A stretch of 64,000 nucleotides of DNA from Colwellia sp. MB02u-6 (GCF_014077095.1 NZ_JACGVG010000029.1:153103-217102), one strand, 5' to 3'; counted from the stretch's first letter, positions 56,126 to 63,620 are shown. Notes: a model not told the origin generated them from the sequence alone. A program made the numbers and translations.

Positions 56126-56336
56126 CCTTCTATCTACCAACTGCATTCTTAGCGTTAAATGGACCTACTCAACCACATTAATGAAAAATCACAGAACGAC
56201 CTGCTTTATATGACTAAAAAATATACTGCTATTATATATTCTGCTCAAGGAAGTTATTTGGCAGCAGAGAGTATACTGCAAGAGTTATAAACCTGTCCTC
56301 ATGAGGATAAAAATTTTACCCATCATAAAAGCTTAA

Positions 56337-56504
56337 TTAGGCTCCGTATCTCTTGAGCTTGGTAAAATTGATGCGTCCATCAAATATGCTAATGAGTGTA
56401 TAGAACTCTCAAAAGGCGATGACCCTTCCATGGCTAATTGTCAATTATTGTTGGTAGAAAATCACTTTGCTTTAGGAAACATAGATTTTGTTTTCGGTTT
56501 ATAA
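56337..56504 (+). pseudogene. Fragment of a TPR-containing protein
   Basis: An open run reads LGSVSLELGKIDASIKYANE, CIELSKGDDPSMANCQLLLV, ENHFALGNIDFVFGL and stops. LGKIDASIKYANECIELSK looks like a TPR helix pair. It lacks a start and has no domain context. The remainder of 55737-57076 holds only this, the palindrome and the repeats at 56679-56850. Confidence 0.4.
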
Positions 56505-56678
56505 CTGTATTTTGCTTTTGTGGTCATGAATGAGCTTCAAAAACCATTCCGTCAACGTCAACGTCCACTGCCCCGAATATTTTGAAGTCAACTGTTGAGC
56601 TGCTTAGGTCAACTAACGTGTGTACAGTTGACATCAACAAGCAATAAAAATTTCAAACCCTTACTTCTTCTTTGCGCA

Positions 56679-56850
56679 CCAAGAAGATGGTAGATATTGT
56701 AATTTATATGTGATTTTGATGTTTTAAGAAAAGAAATATACGGATATTGAATCATAGTATCGTGCCTGCATATAAATTGTATTAGCTCAAACTTGAACTA
56801 TTACCTTGGCTTTATAGGTTTTGATTAAGACTGACAGTCTGAAAAACACC
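56679..56850. repeat. Two joined dispersed repeats
   Basis: 56679-56778 matches 46962-47061 (CCAAGAAGA-GGTAGAT-TTGTAATTTATATGT; GATGTTTTAAGAAAAGAAAT identical). 56779-56850 matches 30499-30570. They are fused here but separate at the other sites, which suggests fragments of decayed mobile elements shuffled around the arrays. Confidence 0.6.
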
Positions 56851-57076
56851 AAAGCGGTCGTTCATCATAAAACTGCTAAGGCTAACTTTGTGCACGAAGC
56901 GGATGTTAGGATTAACGAGTTGCTAATTTCCGCTTTGCGCAGAAAGTGATCGTTAATAATTCAAAAGTGTCTGACCGCTTTCGTAGCTTTGTTGACATCT
57001 GGTCAGTGAGTATTAGAGTATTATCCATCTAGCTAAATATTTATTACACAACTTGTGAAATATAGTCTGTTTGATT

Positions 57077-57376
57077 CTAAGCCGGACCTTGCAGTTTTAA
57101 ATTCATTTTAGGGTTTTTTAACACGATTCCTTTTTTAAAAAGTAATTTATGCAACTGCTTTTGTAATTTGGTTTCAGCATGACTGCTCTGTGCAACACGT
57201 AGCTTTTGTGCTTCACTAAAATGGCAGTGCACTAATAAACTGGCAGGGAAGCAATCGAACTGAACAGTGTGACTTATATGACTAAAACCATCGACTTGCT
57301 TTGCCTCTTCATTGATTTGGTCTAATACAGCCAATAACTTATTGTTCAAACGGTGGCAGATTTTACTCATTTTCAT
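57077..57376 (-). CDS. Small cytoplasmic protein of unknown function
   Basis: 99 aa, KICHRLNNKLLAVLDQINEEAKQVDGFSHISHTVQFDCFPASLLVHCHFSEAQKL ... ETKLQKQLHKLLFKKGIVLKNPKMNLKLQGPA. It has a two-helix start, a central beta hairpin and a basic end; no signal or membrane segment. Real coding seems likely. Not recognised. It is not flanked by attC sites, so it is outside the cassette array, on the intI side. Confidence 0.6.
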   Translation of the reverse strand: MKMSKICHRLNNKLLAVLDQINEEAKQVDGFSHISHTVQFDCFPASLLVHCHFSEAQKLRVAQSSHAETKLQKQLHKLLFKKGIVLKNPKMNLKLQGPA

Positions 57377-57544
57377 ACTTTATGACTTACTCAATAGGCA
57401 CTAAATTAACAAGGTACATTGTAGCCTATAGTTGGAACAAAAAAGTTAGAAAACGATAGAAGTTTAAAATAGATATTGAAATGACAGCTAGCGTATCTTA
57501 GTTACCATTAATTATAGTGATTATTACTTGTGATTTTAGACCGC

Positions 57545-57628
57545 TTTGAACTTGCAGGAGACACTGATTTCATTTATTAACCAGTGCCCTCTCGACTGGT
57601 AATAAAGCCACCACAGCGGTTATTCGTT
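57545..57628. repeat. Left copy of a repeat bracketing the complete integron
   Basis: CTTGCAGGAGACACTGATTT ... CGACTGGTAATAAAGCCACC resembles 63723-63800 (CTTGCAGGAGACACTAACCT ... CGACTGGCAACAAGGCCACC) in the same orientation. A weaker, shorter match lies at 30441-30475. The gap 57377-57696 has no gene. Confidence 0.55.
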
Positions 57629-57696
57629 ATCAAATAGTTAATGCTAAATGAGGACATCAGCAAAATAAAAAAGAGATACTTTTTCTAATGGTTAAG

Positions 57697-58656
57697 TTAT
57701 CTATCAATGGGGCTAAGGGTCCCTGATGAATGCTGGCCAATCACATGAGTATAGATTTGAGTAGTCTTCAAATCTATATGGCCAAGTAATTCTTGTACCG
57801 TTCTAATATCAGCTCCATTTAACAGCAACTGAGTCGCAAAACTGTGTCTGAAAGTATGTGCTGTGACATGCTTTCTTATTTCAGTTTTCACTACGGCAGA
57901 TCTCAGAGCTTTGGTTAATGAGGTCCAATGTAAGTGATGACGACAAAAATAACCATCCGTTGGATGCTTACATCTTACGGTTGAGGGAAATAAGTATTGC
58001 CACTTAAACTGAGTAATTGCTTTTGGGTATTTGCGTGATAATCCTGAAGGCAAACTCGTTTTACCTTCTCCTTCAGCTAAATCTTTACTATGCAAGTCTT
58101 CGACTTTGTCTATTTGGGTCTTGAGTGGCTCTATGAGTATTTTAGGCAATAAGGTCATTCTGTCTTTAGCCCCTTTTCCCCTAAAAACGTAAATTGAATT
58201 ACCGTCAAAATCGATATCTTTTATACGCAATCTCAATAGTTCAGCTTTTCTTAATCCACACCCGTATAACAAGCTGAACATGAGGTGGTACGGAGACTTT
58301 AACTCTTTGATAATCGCAGTAGCCTCTTGATTTGATAATACCATTGGCACCCTAGTTGGCGCTTTAGCCCTAACCGTATCAGATAAGAGGGTTAGTTCTC
58401 TTTTGAATACATGCTTGTACATGAAAACAATTGAGCATAACGCTAAGTTTTGGGTTGAAGACGTTACTTGCCTATCAACAGCTAAGTAAGTGAGATAATT
58501 ACTTACTTCTTGCTCGCCCATATCTTTGGGGTGTCGCTTTTGGTTAAAAAGAATGAAGCGTTTAATCCAAAGCAAATACGTTTTTTCAGTTTGTATACTG
58601 TAATGTTTTGTACGAAGGATATTACGGATACTTTCAAGAAAAGGCGATGTAGACAT
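57697..58656 (-). CDS. intI: Integron integrase IntI
   Basis: A tyrosine recombinase that exchanges gene cassettes between attI and folded single-stranded attC sites. 319 aa from ATG 58656 ([20 protein letters not shown]); the upstream in-frame start is unnecessary. Active site: Arg in [14 protein letters not shown], Lys in [40 protein letters not shown]. The IntI-specific insertion is present (about 205-245: FKWQYLFPS ... [21 protein letters not shown]). It is transcribed away from the cassettes, as is standard. A LexA-type box sits 15 bases before the start. The gene looks fully intact. Confidence 0.95.
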   Translation of the reverse strand: MSTSPFLESIRNILRTKHYSIQTEKTYLLWIKRFILFNQKRHPKDMGEQEVSNYLTYLAVDRQVTSSTQNLALCSIVFMYKHVFKRELTLLSDTVRAKAPTRVPMVLSNQEATAIIKELKSPYHLMFSLLYGCGLRKAELLRLRIKDIDFDGNSIYVFRGKGAKDRMTLLPKILIEPLKTQIDKVEDLHSKDLAEGEGKTSLPSGLSRKYPKAITQFKWQYLFPSTVRCKHPTDGYFCRHHLHWTSLTKALRSAVVKTEIRKHVTAHTFRHSFATQLLLNGADIRTVQELLGHIDLKTTQIYTHVIGQHSSGTLSPIDR

Positions 58657-58670
58657 TATTACCAACCTGT

Positions 58671-58690
58671 AGCTGTATTTATATACAGTT
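58671..58690. promoter_or_regulatory. LexA (SOS) box of the integrase gene
   Basis: AGCTGTATTTATATACAGTT contains the exact half sites CTGT and ACAG with an 8-base AT spacer, 15 bases upstream of the intI start. SOS control of intI through such a box is established for class 1 and Vibrio integrons. Confidence 0.8.
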
Positions 58691-58734
58691 ATAGGTTTCA
58701 ATTAAATAAAGATCAAATATTTTATCAAATGGAT

Positions 58735-58754
58735 ATTACTGAGAAGTCTCAGTA
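58735..58754. repeat. Second palindrome in the integron promoter region
   Basis: TTACTGAGAAGTCTCAGTAA is a perfect 20-base palindrome of the same family as the one opening attI, about 106 bases away centre to centre. A degraded counterpart sits at the same place beside array 2 (46879-46903). Confidence 0.7.
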
Positions 58755-58835
58755 AATGACCAAAACCCTGATACATCATTAAAATTTCAAGTTATCTTGC
58801 TGAATACAAACGTGTTTTAGATTTTTGTGTTGACA

Positions 58836-58983
58836 GGATATTACTGAGACTTCTCAGTAATATCCGAACACAATAAGTTTTGGCTAAATTAATCTTTCTA
58901 ATTTATTGAAATTGTGGAATATTAAGTGATAATTAATAAAAATTATGGAACGGACATTACTAAGAAGTCTCCATAATAAGCTG
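58836..58983 (+). promoter_or_regulatory. attI site and leader of the complete integron
   Basis: It lies between intI and the first cassette. It opens with GGATATTACTGAGA-CT-TCTCAGTAATATCC (58836-58865), and near the end TTATGGA ... TCCATAA forms a second inverted repeat before AATAAGCTG^TTATAT (58983/58984), the cassette insertion point. The same leader, partly diverged, starts arrays 1 and 2. It likely also carries the cassette promoter, not identified by eye. Confidence 0.8.
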
Positions 58984-59015
58984 TTATATTTTTATCAAAT
59001 TAAGGAGTTTTAAAT

Positions 59016-59252
59016 ATGGATAAGTCTAAAACTGAAAGTATTTATTGGATATTTATAAAATATTTAATCTCAATATCTTTATCAATAGCGTTACTTGAGC
59101 TTTCTGGTATAGATGCAACAAAAGCGAATGTTTTTTCATTCGATAAATTTTCATTTGCAATCTTAGTTCTGTTTTCAGTTTGCATATATACTTTTGATAA
59201 TATGCTTAAAAGTATCACCAAATGGTTTAAGCAAAAAAGCAAGACAGCCTGA
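59016..59252 (+). CDS. Cassette 3a: two-helix membrane protein, homologue of cassette 1b
   Basis: 78 aa, two predicted membrane helices (FIKYLISISLSIALLELSG; FSFAILVLFSVCIYTFDNML) and a Lys-rich tail. Close relative of the frame at 33485-33730; both keep DATKAN and the 20-base leader TTATATTTTTATCAAATTAA. The first position behind attI is the most strongly expressed place in an integron. AAGGAG precedes the ATG. Function unknown. Confidence 0.78.
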   Translation: MDKSKTESIYWIFIKYLISISLSIALLELSGIDATKANVFSFDKFSFAILVLFSVCIYTFDNMLKSITKWFKQKSKTA

Positions 59253-59263
59253 GTAATTAAAAA

Positions 59264-59358
59264 TATAACAAGCAATTCAACAAGGACTAAAAAAAGCGGG
59301 CTGTTTCGCTTTGCTTACATTTTAGCCCACTATTTTTAGCCTGCTAATTGGGCGTTAT
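59264..59358 (+). repeat. attC site of cassette 3a
   Basis: ATAACAAGCAATTCAACAAG to GGGCGTTAT, inner boxes GCGGGCT and AGCCCAC. Confidence 0.85.
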
Positions 59359-59373
59359 ATAACAAATCGAACT

Positions 59374-59676
59374 ATGTACCCTGAGAAAGAGTTAGAGCAA
59401 TTATCGCGCGGTATTTTGAAAGATAAAATGCAGCGTATCACAAGCAAATCCTTATCTAAAATGAGTGATTCGGATCTGGCTTTTTGGCAATCTGGTTTTG
59501 AGTCTCAAGATCCGCGATACAGAATGGCGGAACATGAATGGCAGCGGCGCTTAATTGTTGCTCAGGTAAATTCTTCGCGTTTTGCTGCACTACTTGGAGT
59601 ACTTGGCACATTAATTGGCGCTGTTGTTGGTAGTGCATTGACTTTTTACTTGGCGGCATATTTACCCACGGGATAG
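59374..59676 (+). CDS. Cassette 3b: small protein with C-terminal membrane helix
   Basis: 100 aa. [68 protein letters not shown]: a soluble, Trp-containing N-terminal module followed by a glycine-rich membrane helix. The pattern (DxxLAFWQS ... AEHEWQRRLI ... membrane helix) recurs in small cassette-borne proteins as far as I remember, with no known function. Starts 19 bases after the previous crossover, without a clear ribosome site. Confidence 0.65.
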   Translation: MYPEKELEQLSRGILKDKMQRITSKSLSKMSDSDLAFWQSGFESQDPRYRMAEHEWQRRLIVAQVNSSRFAALLGVLGTLIGAVVGSALTFYLAAYLPTG

Positions 59677-59771
59677 TTACTAATAAGCCAACTAAAAAGC
59701 AAATAGCGAAAATCATTGCTAGTTCTGTTTTGTTTGTCATAATTTAACCTTGTATATTTGTATTTAATGTT

Positions 59772-59869
59772 ACATAACAAGTTGTTAAAGCAGGACAAAT
59801 AACAGTTGGCTTTTGCTCCTGCGTCGCTATTTTAGCCAACATATTATTTGCCTCTTAACGAGGCGTTAT
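59772..59869 (+). repeat. attC site of cassette 3b
   Basis: ACATAACAAGTTGTTAAAGC to GAGGCGTTAT, inner boxes CAGTTGGC and GCCAAC, central TTTTGCTCCTGCGTCGCTA. Confidence 0.9.
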
Positions 59870-59886
59870 AAGTACACGGAGGTTCG

Positions 59887-60165
59887 GTGAATAAATTCAG
59901 ATGTCCACATTGCAATGAAGAGTCAGTTAGCTTTATTAGAAAGTTAATAATCAGTCCAATCGTTAGCCATAAATGTTCTAGCTGTGATAAACCGATCACT
60001 GTTCCATTTAAATCAATCTTTTTAACATTACCGTCTTTGTTAATAATTCTGTTTGGTTCTAATTTTTTTAGCGTTAATATCGTTATTATTTTGTTTATAT
60101 TAAGTTTGGTTTTAACTTCATATTTTCACAATAAGTACGTGCCATTAGAAAAGTCAAAACTGTAG
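59887..60165 (+). CDS. Cassette 3c: zinc-ribbon plus two-helix membrane protein
   Basis: 92 aa from GTG 59887, with GGAGG just upstream. Zinc-ribbon CPHCNEES ... HKCSSCDKP in residues 6-40, then two membrane helices (SIFLTLPSLLIILFG; FSVNIVIILFILSLVLTSYF). No named family. Similar zinc-ribbon membrane proteins are common as cassettes. Confidence 0.68.
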   Translation: MNKFRCPHCNEESVSFIRKLIISPIVSHKCSSCDKPITVPFKSIFLTLPSLLIILFGSNFFSVNIVIILFILSLVLTSYFHNKYVPLEKSKL

Positions 60166-60177
60166 TGGTGTAATGTA

Positions 60178-60280
60178 CTTATAACAAGAACTTAAAGAGG
60201 GACAAAATAAATTTGGCTGTTTTGTTCACTCCGTTCACCTATTTTAGCCAACTATATTTTGCCCCTTAAGTGGGCGTTAT
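60178..60280 (+). repeat. attC site of cassette 3c
   Basis: TATAACAAGAACTTAAAGAG to GGGCGTTAT, inner boxes TTTGGCT and AGCCAAC. Confidence 0.88.
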
Positions 60281-60292
60281 GTTACTAGGATT

Positions 60293-60622
60293 ATGAATAA
60301 ATATATTTGCGCACTAAATCAGCTAAAAGAAAACCCAGATATCAGTAGAATTGATAATGATTCAAGTATTGATATTGCTGTTTTCATAGAGCTACACAAT
60401 AAGGGTCTTGTTAACGCAATTGATGTTAGCAATAAATCTTATGAGGCGTTTATTGAACCTTCGATAAGTATGGATGGTGACGCTTTTTTAGAGGAACACA
60501 ACAGTAAAGTTGACACCACAACTGATTGGTATAAAAAGCCAATCGGGATGATCTTTATTTCAGTTTCTGCAATTACAATCGCGTGGTTTTTGAAACTCCT
60601 CATTGATCCTTATATATCGTAA
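60293..60622 (+). CDS. Cassette 3d: acidic protein with one C-terminal membrane helix
   Basis: 109 aa. KYICALNQLKENPDISRIDNDSSIDIAVFIELHNKGLVNAIDVSNKSYEAFIEPSISMDGDAFLEEH looks like a small winged-helix-like or YjcQ-like soluble module (EL-xx-GL-NAID ... LTxxG pattern), followed by the helix PIGMIFISVSAITIAWFL. Not firmly recognised. AGGA ribosome site before the ATG. Confidence 0.65.
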   Translation: MNKYICALNQLKENPDISRIDNDSSIDIAVFIELHNKGLVNAIDVSNKSYEAFIEPSISMDGDAFLEEHNSKVDTTTDWYKKPIGMIFISVSAITIAWFLKLLIDPYIS

Positions 60623-60722
60623 CATAACAAGAAAATCAACAAGGACACGTAACAGTTGGCTACGTTTCGCTTCGCTACACAATTTTAGCCAACTATTACT
60701 TAGCCTGTTATTTGGGCGTTAA
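60623..60722 (+). repeat. attC site of cassette 3d
   Basis: ACATAACAAGAAAATCAACA to GGGCGTTAA, inner boxes CAGTTGGC and GCCAAC. Confidence 0.9.
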
Positions 60723-60737
60723 CTTCCTAGGGATAGA

Positions 60738-61196
60738 ATGAGTATACGGAAAGCTACAATTAATGATGCAGTAGGAATTCGATCTCTAATCCTGAGCGCC
60801 GCTGAACCAGAAACCAACTCTGACTTTAATAAAGAAGGTGTTGTACACTTTAAAGAAAGCCTTGAATTGAAAGCTATAAAAGCACGCATCCAAAATAAAA
60901 ACTATTTGATGTTATGTTTTATCAAGGAATACAAAATTGTCGGAATAATAGCAATTTTCAAAAAAGAAAAGTTAAGTCAGCTTTTTGTTGACCCTACTTC
61001 TAGAAAGTTAAATATCGCTAAACAATTGTGGTCAGCAGCAAATGAAATCTGTATAGCTCAAGGAGGTAATGGAAATTACTGGGTAAAGTCTTCAACTATG
61101 GCTATTCCTGTTTATGAGCGTTTCGGTTTCCGCCTTGATTCGGTTCAACAAAATACAGACGGTATAATTTTTCATACAATGTTGTTACAGTCATGA
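60738..61196 (+). CDS. Cassette 3e: GNAT acetyltransferase
   Basis: 152 aa GNAT domain: SIRKATINDAVGIRSLIL, KEYKIVGIIAIFKKEKLSQLFVDPTSRKLNIAKQLWSAANEIC and VKSSTMAIPVYERFGFRL. The acetyl-CoA loop region reads PTSRKLNIAKQL, lacking the strict RxxGxG, as in many cassette GNATs. The conserved last-strand YERFGF is present. Substrate unknown. Confidence 0.85.
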   Translation: MSIRKATINDAVGIRSLILSAAEPETNSDFNKEGVVHFKESLELKAIKARIQNKNYLMLCFIKEYKIVGIIAIFKKEKLSQLFVDPTSRKLNIAKQLWSAANEICIAQGGNGNYWVKSSTMAIPVYERFGFRLDSVQQNTDGIIFHTMLLQS

Positions 61197-61202
61197 ATAC
61201 GG

Positions 61203-61300
61203 AAGTTAACAAGTCACTCAAAAGGACAAATAACAGTTGGTTTTTGCTCCTTCGTCGCTTATTTTAACCAACTATTATTTGCCTCTTAGTGAGGCGTTAG
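61203..61300 (+). repeat. attC site of cassette 3e
   Basis: AAGTTAACAAGTCACTCAAA to GAGGCGTTAG, inner boxes CAGTTGGT and AACCAAC. Confidence 0.9.
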
Positions 61301-61335
61301 GCTACTAGCGTGTTCACTGCATCAATGGAGTTTAA

Positions 61336-61851
61336 ATGCATATCAAAACTTTAGCATTCGTAATGTTTATTTCTATATTCTTAACTTCATGTAATTCAAC
61401 TGATATCGAAAGGAAAAGTACGGTCTTTTTGGAAATGAAAGAGATAAATGGAATTAAGCAATACGAGAAAGGTAATTACGAAAAAGCATTTAACTTGCTT
61501 AAAGAACCTGCTGCATGGGGGTATAAAGGCTCTCAGTACGCTTTAGCTTTTATGTTCCTAAAAGGGAATTACGTCCAACAATCAACTTTGCTAGGGATGG
61601 GCTGGTTGGGAGTTGCTAAAGAAGCAAATGTCAAAGAATGGACAGAGCAATACAATACATTTTATACGACGGCATCGAATAAAGAAAAGAAGGAAATAGA
61701 TGTGATCGTTGAAGAATATATCAAACGTTATGGCTTAATCAGCCAAGATGTAACCTGTACAAAAGCTATTAATGCATATAGACGAGTTGATATAAAATGC
61801 CATAAATATGATGGGTTTGGTATCATATATCCTGTTGATGTAGTTGAATAA
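61336..61851 (+). CDS. Cassette 3f: lipoprotein with Sel1-like segment
   Basis: 171 aa with lipoprotein signal MHIKTLAFVMFISIFLTSCNS (lipobox LTSC). YEKGNYEKAFNLLKEPAAWGYKGSQYALAFMFLKGNYVQQSTLLGMGWLGVAKEANVKEW is a Sel1/TPR-like helical repeat. Two Cys near the end (VTCTK; IKCHK). Probably a periplasmic scaffold. Function unknown. Confidence 0.75.
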   Translation: MHIKTLAFVMFISIFLTSCNSTDIERKSTVFLEMKEINGIKQYEKGNYEKAFNLLKEPAAWGYKGSQYALAFMFLKGNYVQQSTLLGMGWLGVAKEANVKEWTEQYNTFYTTASNKEKKEIDVIVEEYIKRYGLISQDVTCTKAINAYRRVDIKCHKYDGFGIIYPVDVVE

Positions 61852-61858
61852 CTGTCAT

Positions 61859-61947
61859 AGCCTAACAAGGACACGTAAAAGTTGGCTGCGTTCCACTTCG
61901 TTTCATATGTTAGCTAACCATTACTTAGCCTGTTATTTGGGCGTTAG
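61859..61947 (+). repeat. attC site of cassette 3f
   Basis: AGCCTAACAAGGACACGT to GGGCGTTAGG, inner boxes AGTTGGCT and AGCTAAC. Confidence 0.88.
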
Positions 61948-61989
61948 GTGTTAATTTAATTCACCTTCAAACAAGGAGTTTTACTGAAC

Positions 61990-62217
61990 GTGATATTATT
62001 TATCTCAATGATTTTATGCAGTATTATCTGCTTATTAATTGACTCTAAAAAAGGTGAAGGTGTTTCGGGATTCATTGTTGGTTGTCTTTTGGGTCCGTTA
62101 GGGATCATTATTGCTCTTTTTACAAAAGGTAATCGAATTAAATGTTCATCATGTAAGGAGTTGATAAATCAAGACGTAACTAAATGTCCAAAATGTACTT
62201 ATGATGTCGTTGTGTAG
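61990..62217 (+). CDS. Cassette 3g: membrane protein with C-terminal zinc ribbon
   Basis: 75 aa from GTG 61990. One or two short membrane helices (LFISMILCSIICLLI; GFIVGCLLGPLGIIIALF) followed by a zinc ribbon CSSCKELINQDVTKCPKC. The layout GFxxGxxLGPLGxIxALFxKG + CxxC is a widespread small-protein family of unknown role. GGAG lies about 13 bases before the start. Confidence 0.7.
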   Translation: MILFISMILCSIICLLIDSKKGEGVSGFIVGCLLGPLGIIIALFTKGNRIKCSSCKELINQDVTKCPKCTYDVVV

Positions 62218-62220
62218 TAA

Positions 62221-62317
62221 TACCTACAAGTCAATAAAGCAGGACTAAAAATAGTTTGTTGTTGTTTGTACCGAACTTTATTGGCAAACAATTTTTAGCC
62301 TCTTATTGAGGTGTTAT
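62221..62317 (+). repeat. attC site of cassette 3g
   Basis: TACCTACAAGTCAATAAAGC to GAGGTGTTAT, inner boxes TAGTTTGTT and GCAAAC. More diverged than the others, but the G^TT crossover is kept. Confidence 0.8.
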
Positions 62318-62339
62318 GTACTCAAGGAGAGTTAAGCAC

Positions 62340-63011
62340 ATGGATTCTAGTCCTAATTATAATAACTACACACTAGATGAGCTTTTAGATGTTAAAAATC
62401 ATATCGACAAAGAACAATATCCTCAAAGAGCTAAAGATATAGAGTTAGCTCTTTCAAATAAAATGAAAGATCCTGACATAAAAGAAGAAATAGAAAAGCA
62501 GCAAGAAGTAAATAAATATTCAACATTTTGGCCTCGTTTTTGGGCTGCTACAATCGATGGAATTGTATTCGCAATAATATTGTATATCGAATGTTTGATC
62601 TTTGGTGTTGAATACAGTACGCAAGATAAATTCCTTCAAGCCTTAAATGGTGTTCAATTCGCAATCTATGCTATTTTCATGCACGGTTATTTTGGTCAAA
62701 CGCTCGGAAAGATGTTTATGGATGTTAAAGTCCTTAATCATGACACAGAGACTGAGATCAATGTTAAACAGGCACTCCGCAGAGAGTCAGTTAACTTAGC
62801 TTTAAATATTTCATGGGTTTTAATTATCTTAATCGTAGCAACATCATTAGAAATGTCCGGCGTTATCTCTGAGGGTTTATCTTATGCAGTTATCGGCTTT
62901 GGTATTCTAGCTATGGTTTGGGGAATATCTGAGTTTGTTACTATGCTATTTAACGATAAACGACGTGCTGTTCATGATTATATTGGGAAGACAGTCGTAG
63001 TTCGTACATAA
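62340..63011 (+). CDS. Cassette 3h: RDD-family membrane protein
   Basis: 223 aa from ATG 62340 (GGAGAG upstream; the in-frame ATG 62316 lies in the attC). An N-terminal acidic helical region of about 70 aa (YTLDELLDVKNHIDKEQYPQRAKDIE) precedes an RDD domain: FWPRFWAATIDGIVFAIILYI, FGQTLGKMFMDVKVLN and DDKRRAVHDYIGKTVVV-type end, with about four membrane helices. RDD proteins are proposed small-molecule or ion carriers. An unusually large cassette gene. Confidence 0.82.
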   Translation: MDSSPNYNNYTLDELLDVKNHIDKEQYPQRAKDIELALSNKMKDPDIKEEIEKQQEVNKYSTFWPRFWAATIDGIVFAIILYIECLIFGVEYSTQDKFLQALNGVQFAIYAIFMHGYFGQTLGKMFMDVKVLNHDTETEINVKQALRRESVNLALNISWVLIILIVATSLEMSGVISEGLSYAVIGFGILAMVWGISEFVTMLFNDKRRAVHDYIGKTVVVRT

Positions 63012-63104
63012 CTATAAGTCGTTTAAAAGGACAAAAAAAATTGGCTTTTGCTCCTTCGACGCTAATTTTAGCCAACTATTTTCAGCCTCTTAATAAGGCG
63101 TTAT
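63008..63104 (+). repeat. attC site of cassette 3h
   Basis: CATAACTATAAGTCGTTT to AAGGCGTTAT, inner boxes AATTGGCT and AGCCAAC. Confidence 0.85.
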
Positions 63105-63117
63105 TTGCCAGATAGAG

Positions 63118-63435
63118 GTGGAACATGAAAGCATTAATCTACAGTTTCAGCTAATACGCGATGGAAAGGCGCTTGCTGTTTTAGCTGAAGATAATGAAAT
63201 TAATGGGTTCGCTATTTTAATTTTTAAAGAAGCATGTCCTTCAAAACTTAGTCAATACTCTGATTTATCAACAATGGCATACATTAATGATTTGGTAGTT
63301 AACATAAATTATAGTGGTAAAGGGATTGGAAGCACGTTATTAAAAAAGGCAATTGAGCTGGCTCACAAAGGACAATGTGAAAAAGTATATATTGAACGCT
63401 ACGAAGAAAATTTAGCATTAGCAGGTATGATGTGA
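63118..63435 (+). CDS. Cassette 3i: GNAT acetyltransferase, probably truncated
   Basis: 105 codons from GTG 63118. VLAEDNEINGFAILIFKE, AYINDLVVNINYSGKGIGSTLLKKAIELAHKGQCEKVYIE contains a good acetyl-CoA loop (GKGIG). The frame ends at a TGA (63433) where the last strands of a GNAT should continue; behind the TGA the same frame runs on as KAYFQIVDTFYDPQKRTSGSRKTSV to a stop at about 63527. A nonsense mutation in the last quarter is likely. The N-terminus also looks short. Confidence 0.6.
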   Translation: MEHESINLQFQLIRDGKALAVLAEDNEINGFAILIFKEACPSKLSQYSDLSTMAYINDLVVNINYSGKGIGSTLLKKAIELAHKGQCEKVYIERYEENLALAGMM

Positions 63436-63524
63436 AAAGCATACTTTCAAATTGTTGATACCTTTTATGACCCACAGAAACGTACTTCTGGTTCAAGAAA
63501 GACATCGGTGCTAGTCAAAAGCAC

Positions 63525-63620
63525 ATAACAAAAATTTCAAGCGGGACTGCTAACAGTTTTCTCGGTTTTGCTCCGCTACACATTTTAGCCAACTATTACT
63601 TAGCCTGTTATTTGGAGGTT
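63525..63620 (+). repeat. attC site of cassette 3i, last of the array
   Basis: GCACATAACAAAAATTTCAA to TTGGAGGTTATTG, inner boxes ACAGTTTTC and AGCCAAC. The terminal box is GGAGGTTAT instead of GGGCGTTAT, so the site is degenerate. No cassette follows in this window. Confidence 0.75.

Noticed and set aside
59456..59740. Minus-strand frame beginning MTNKTELAMIFAICFLVG, opposite cassette 3b
   Set aside because: It overlaps the better-supported plus-strand gene for most of its length, and its later part has low-complexity shadow composition. A short reverse gene at its start cannot be fully excluded.
59264..63620. Regularly spaced attC sites taken as a CRISPR array
   Set aside because: The repeats are about 90-100 bases, variable in the middle, and separated by genes of different lengths; no cas genes occur.
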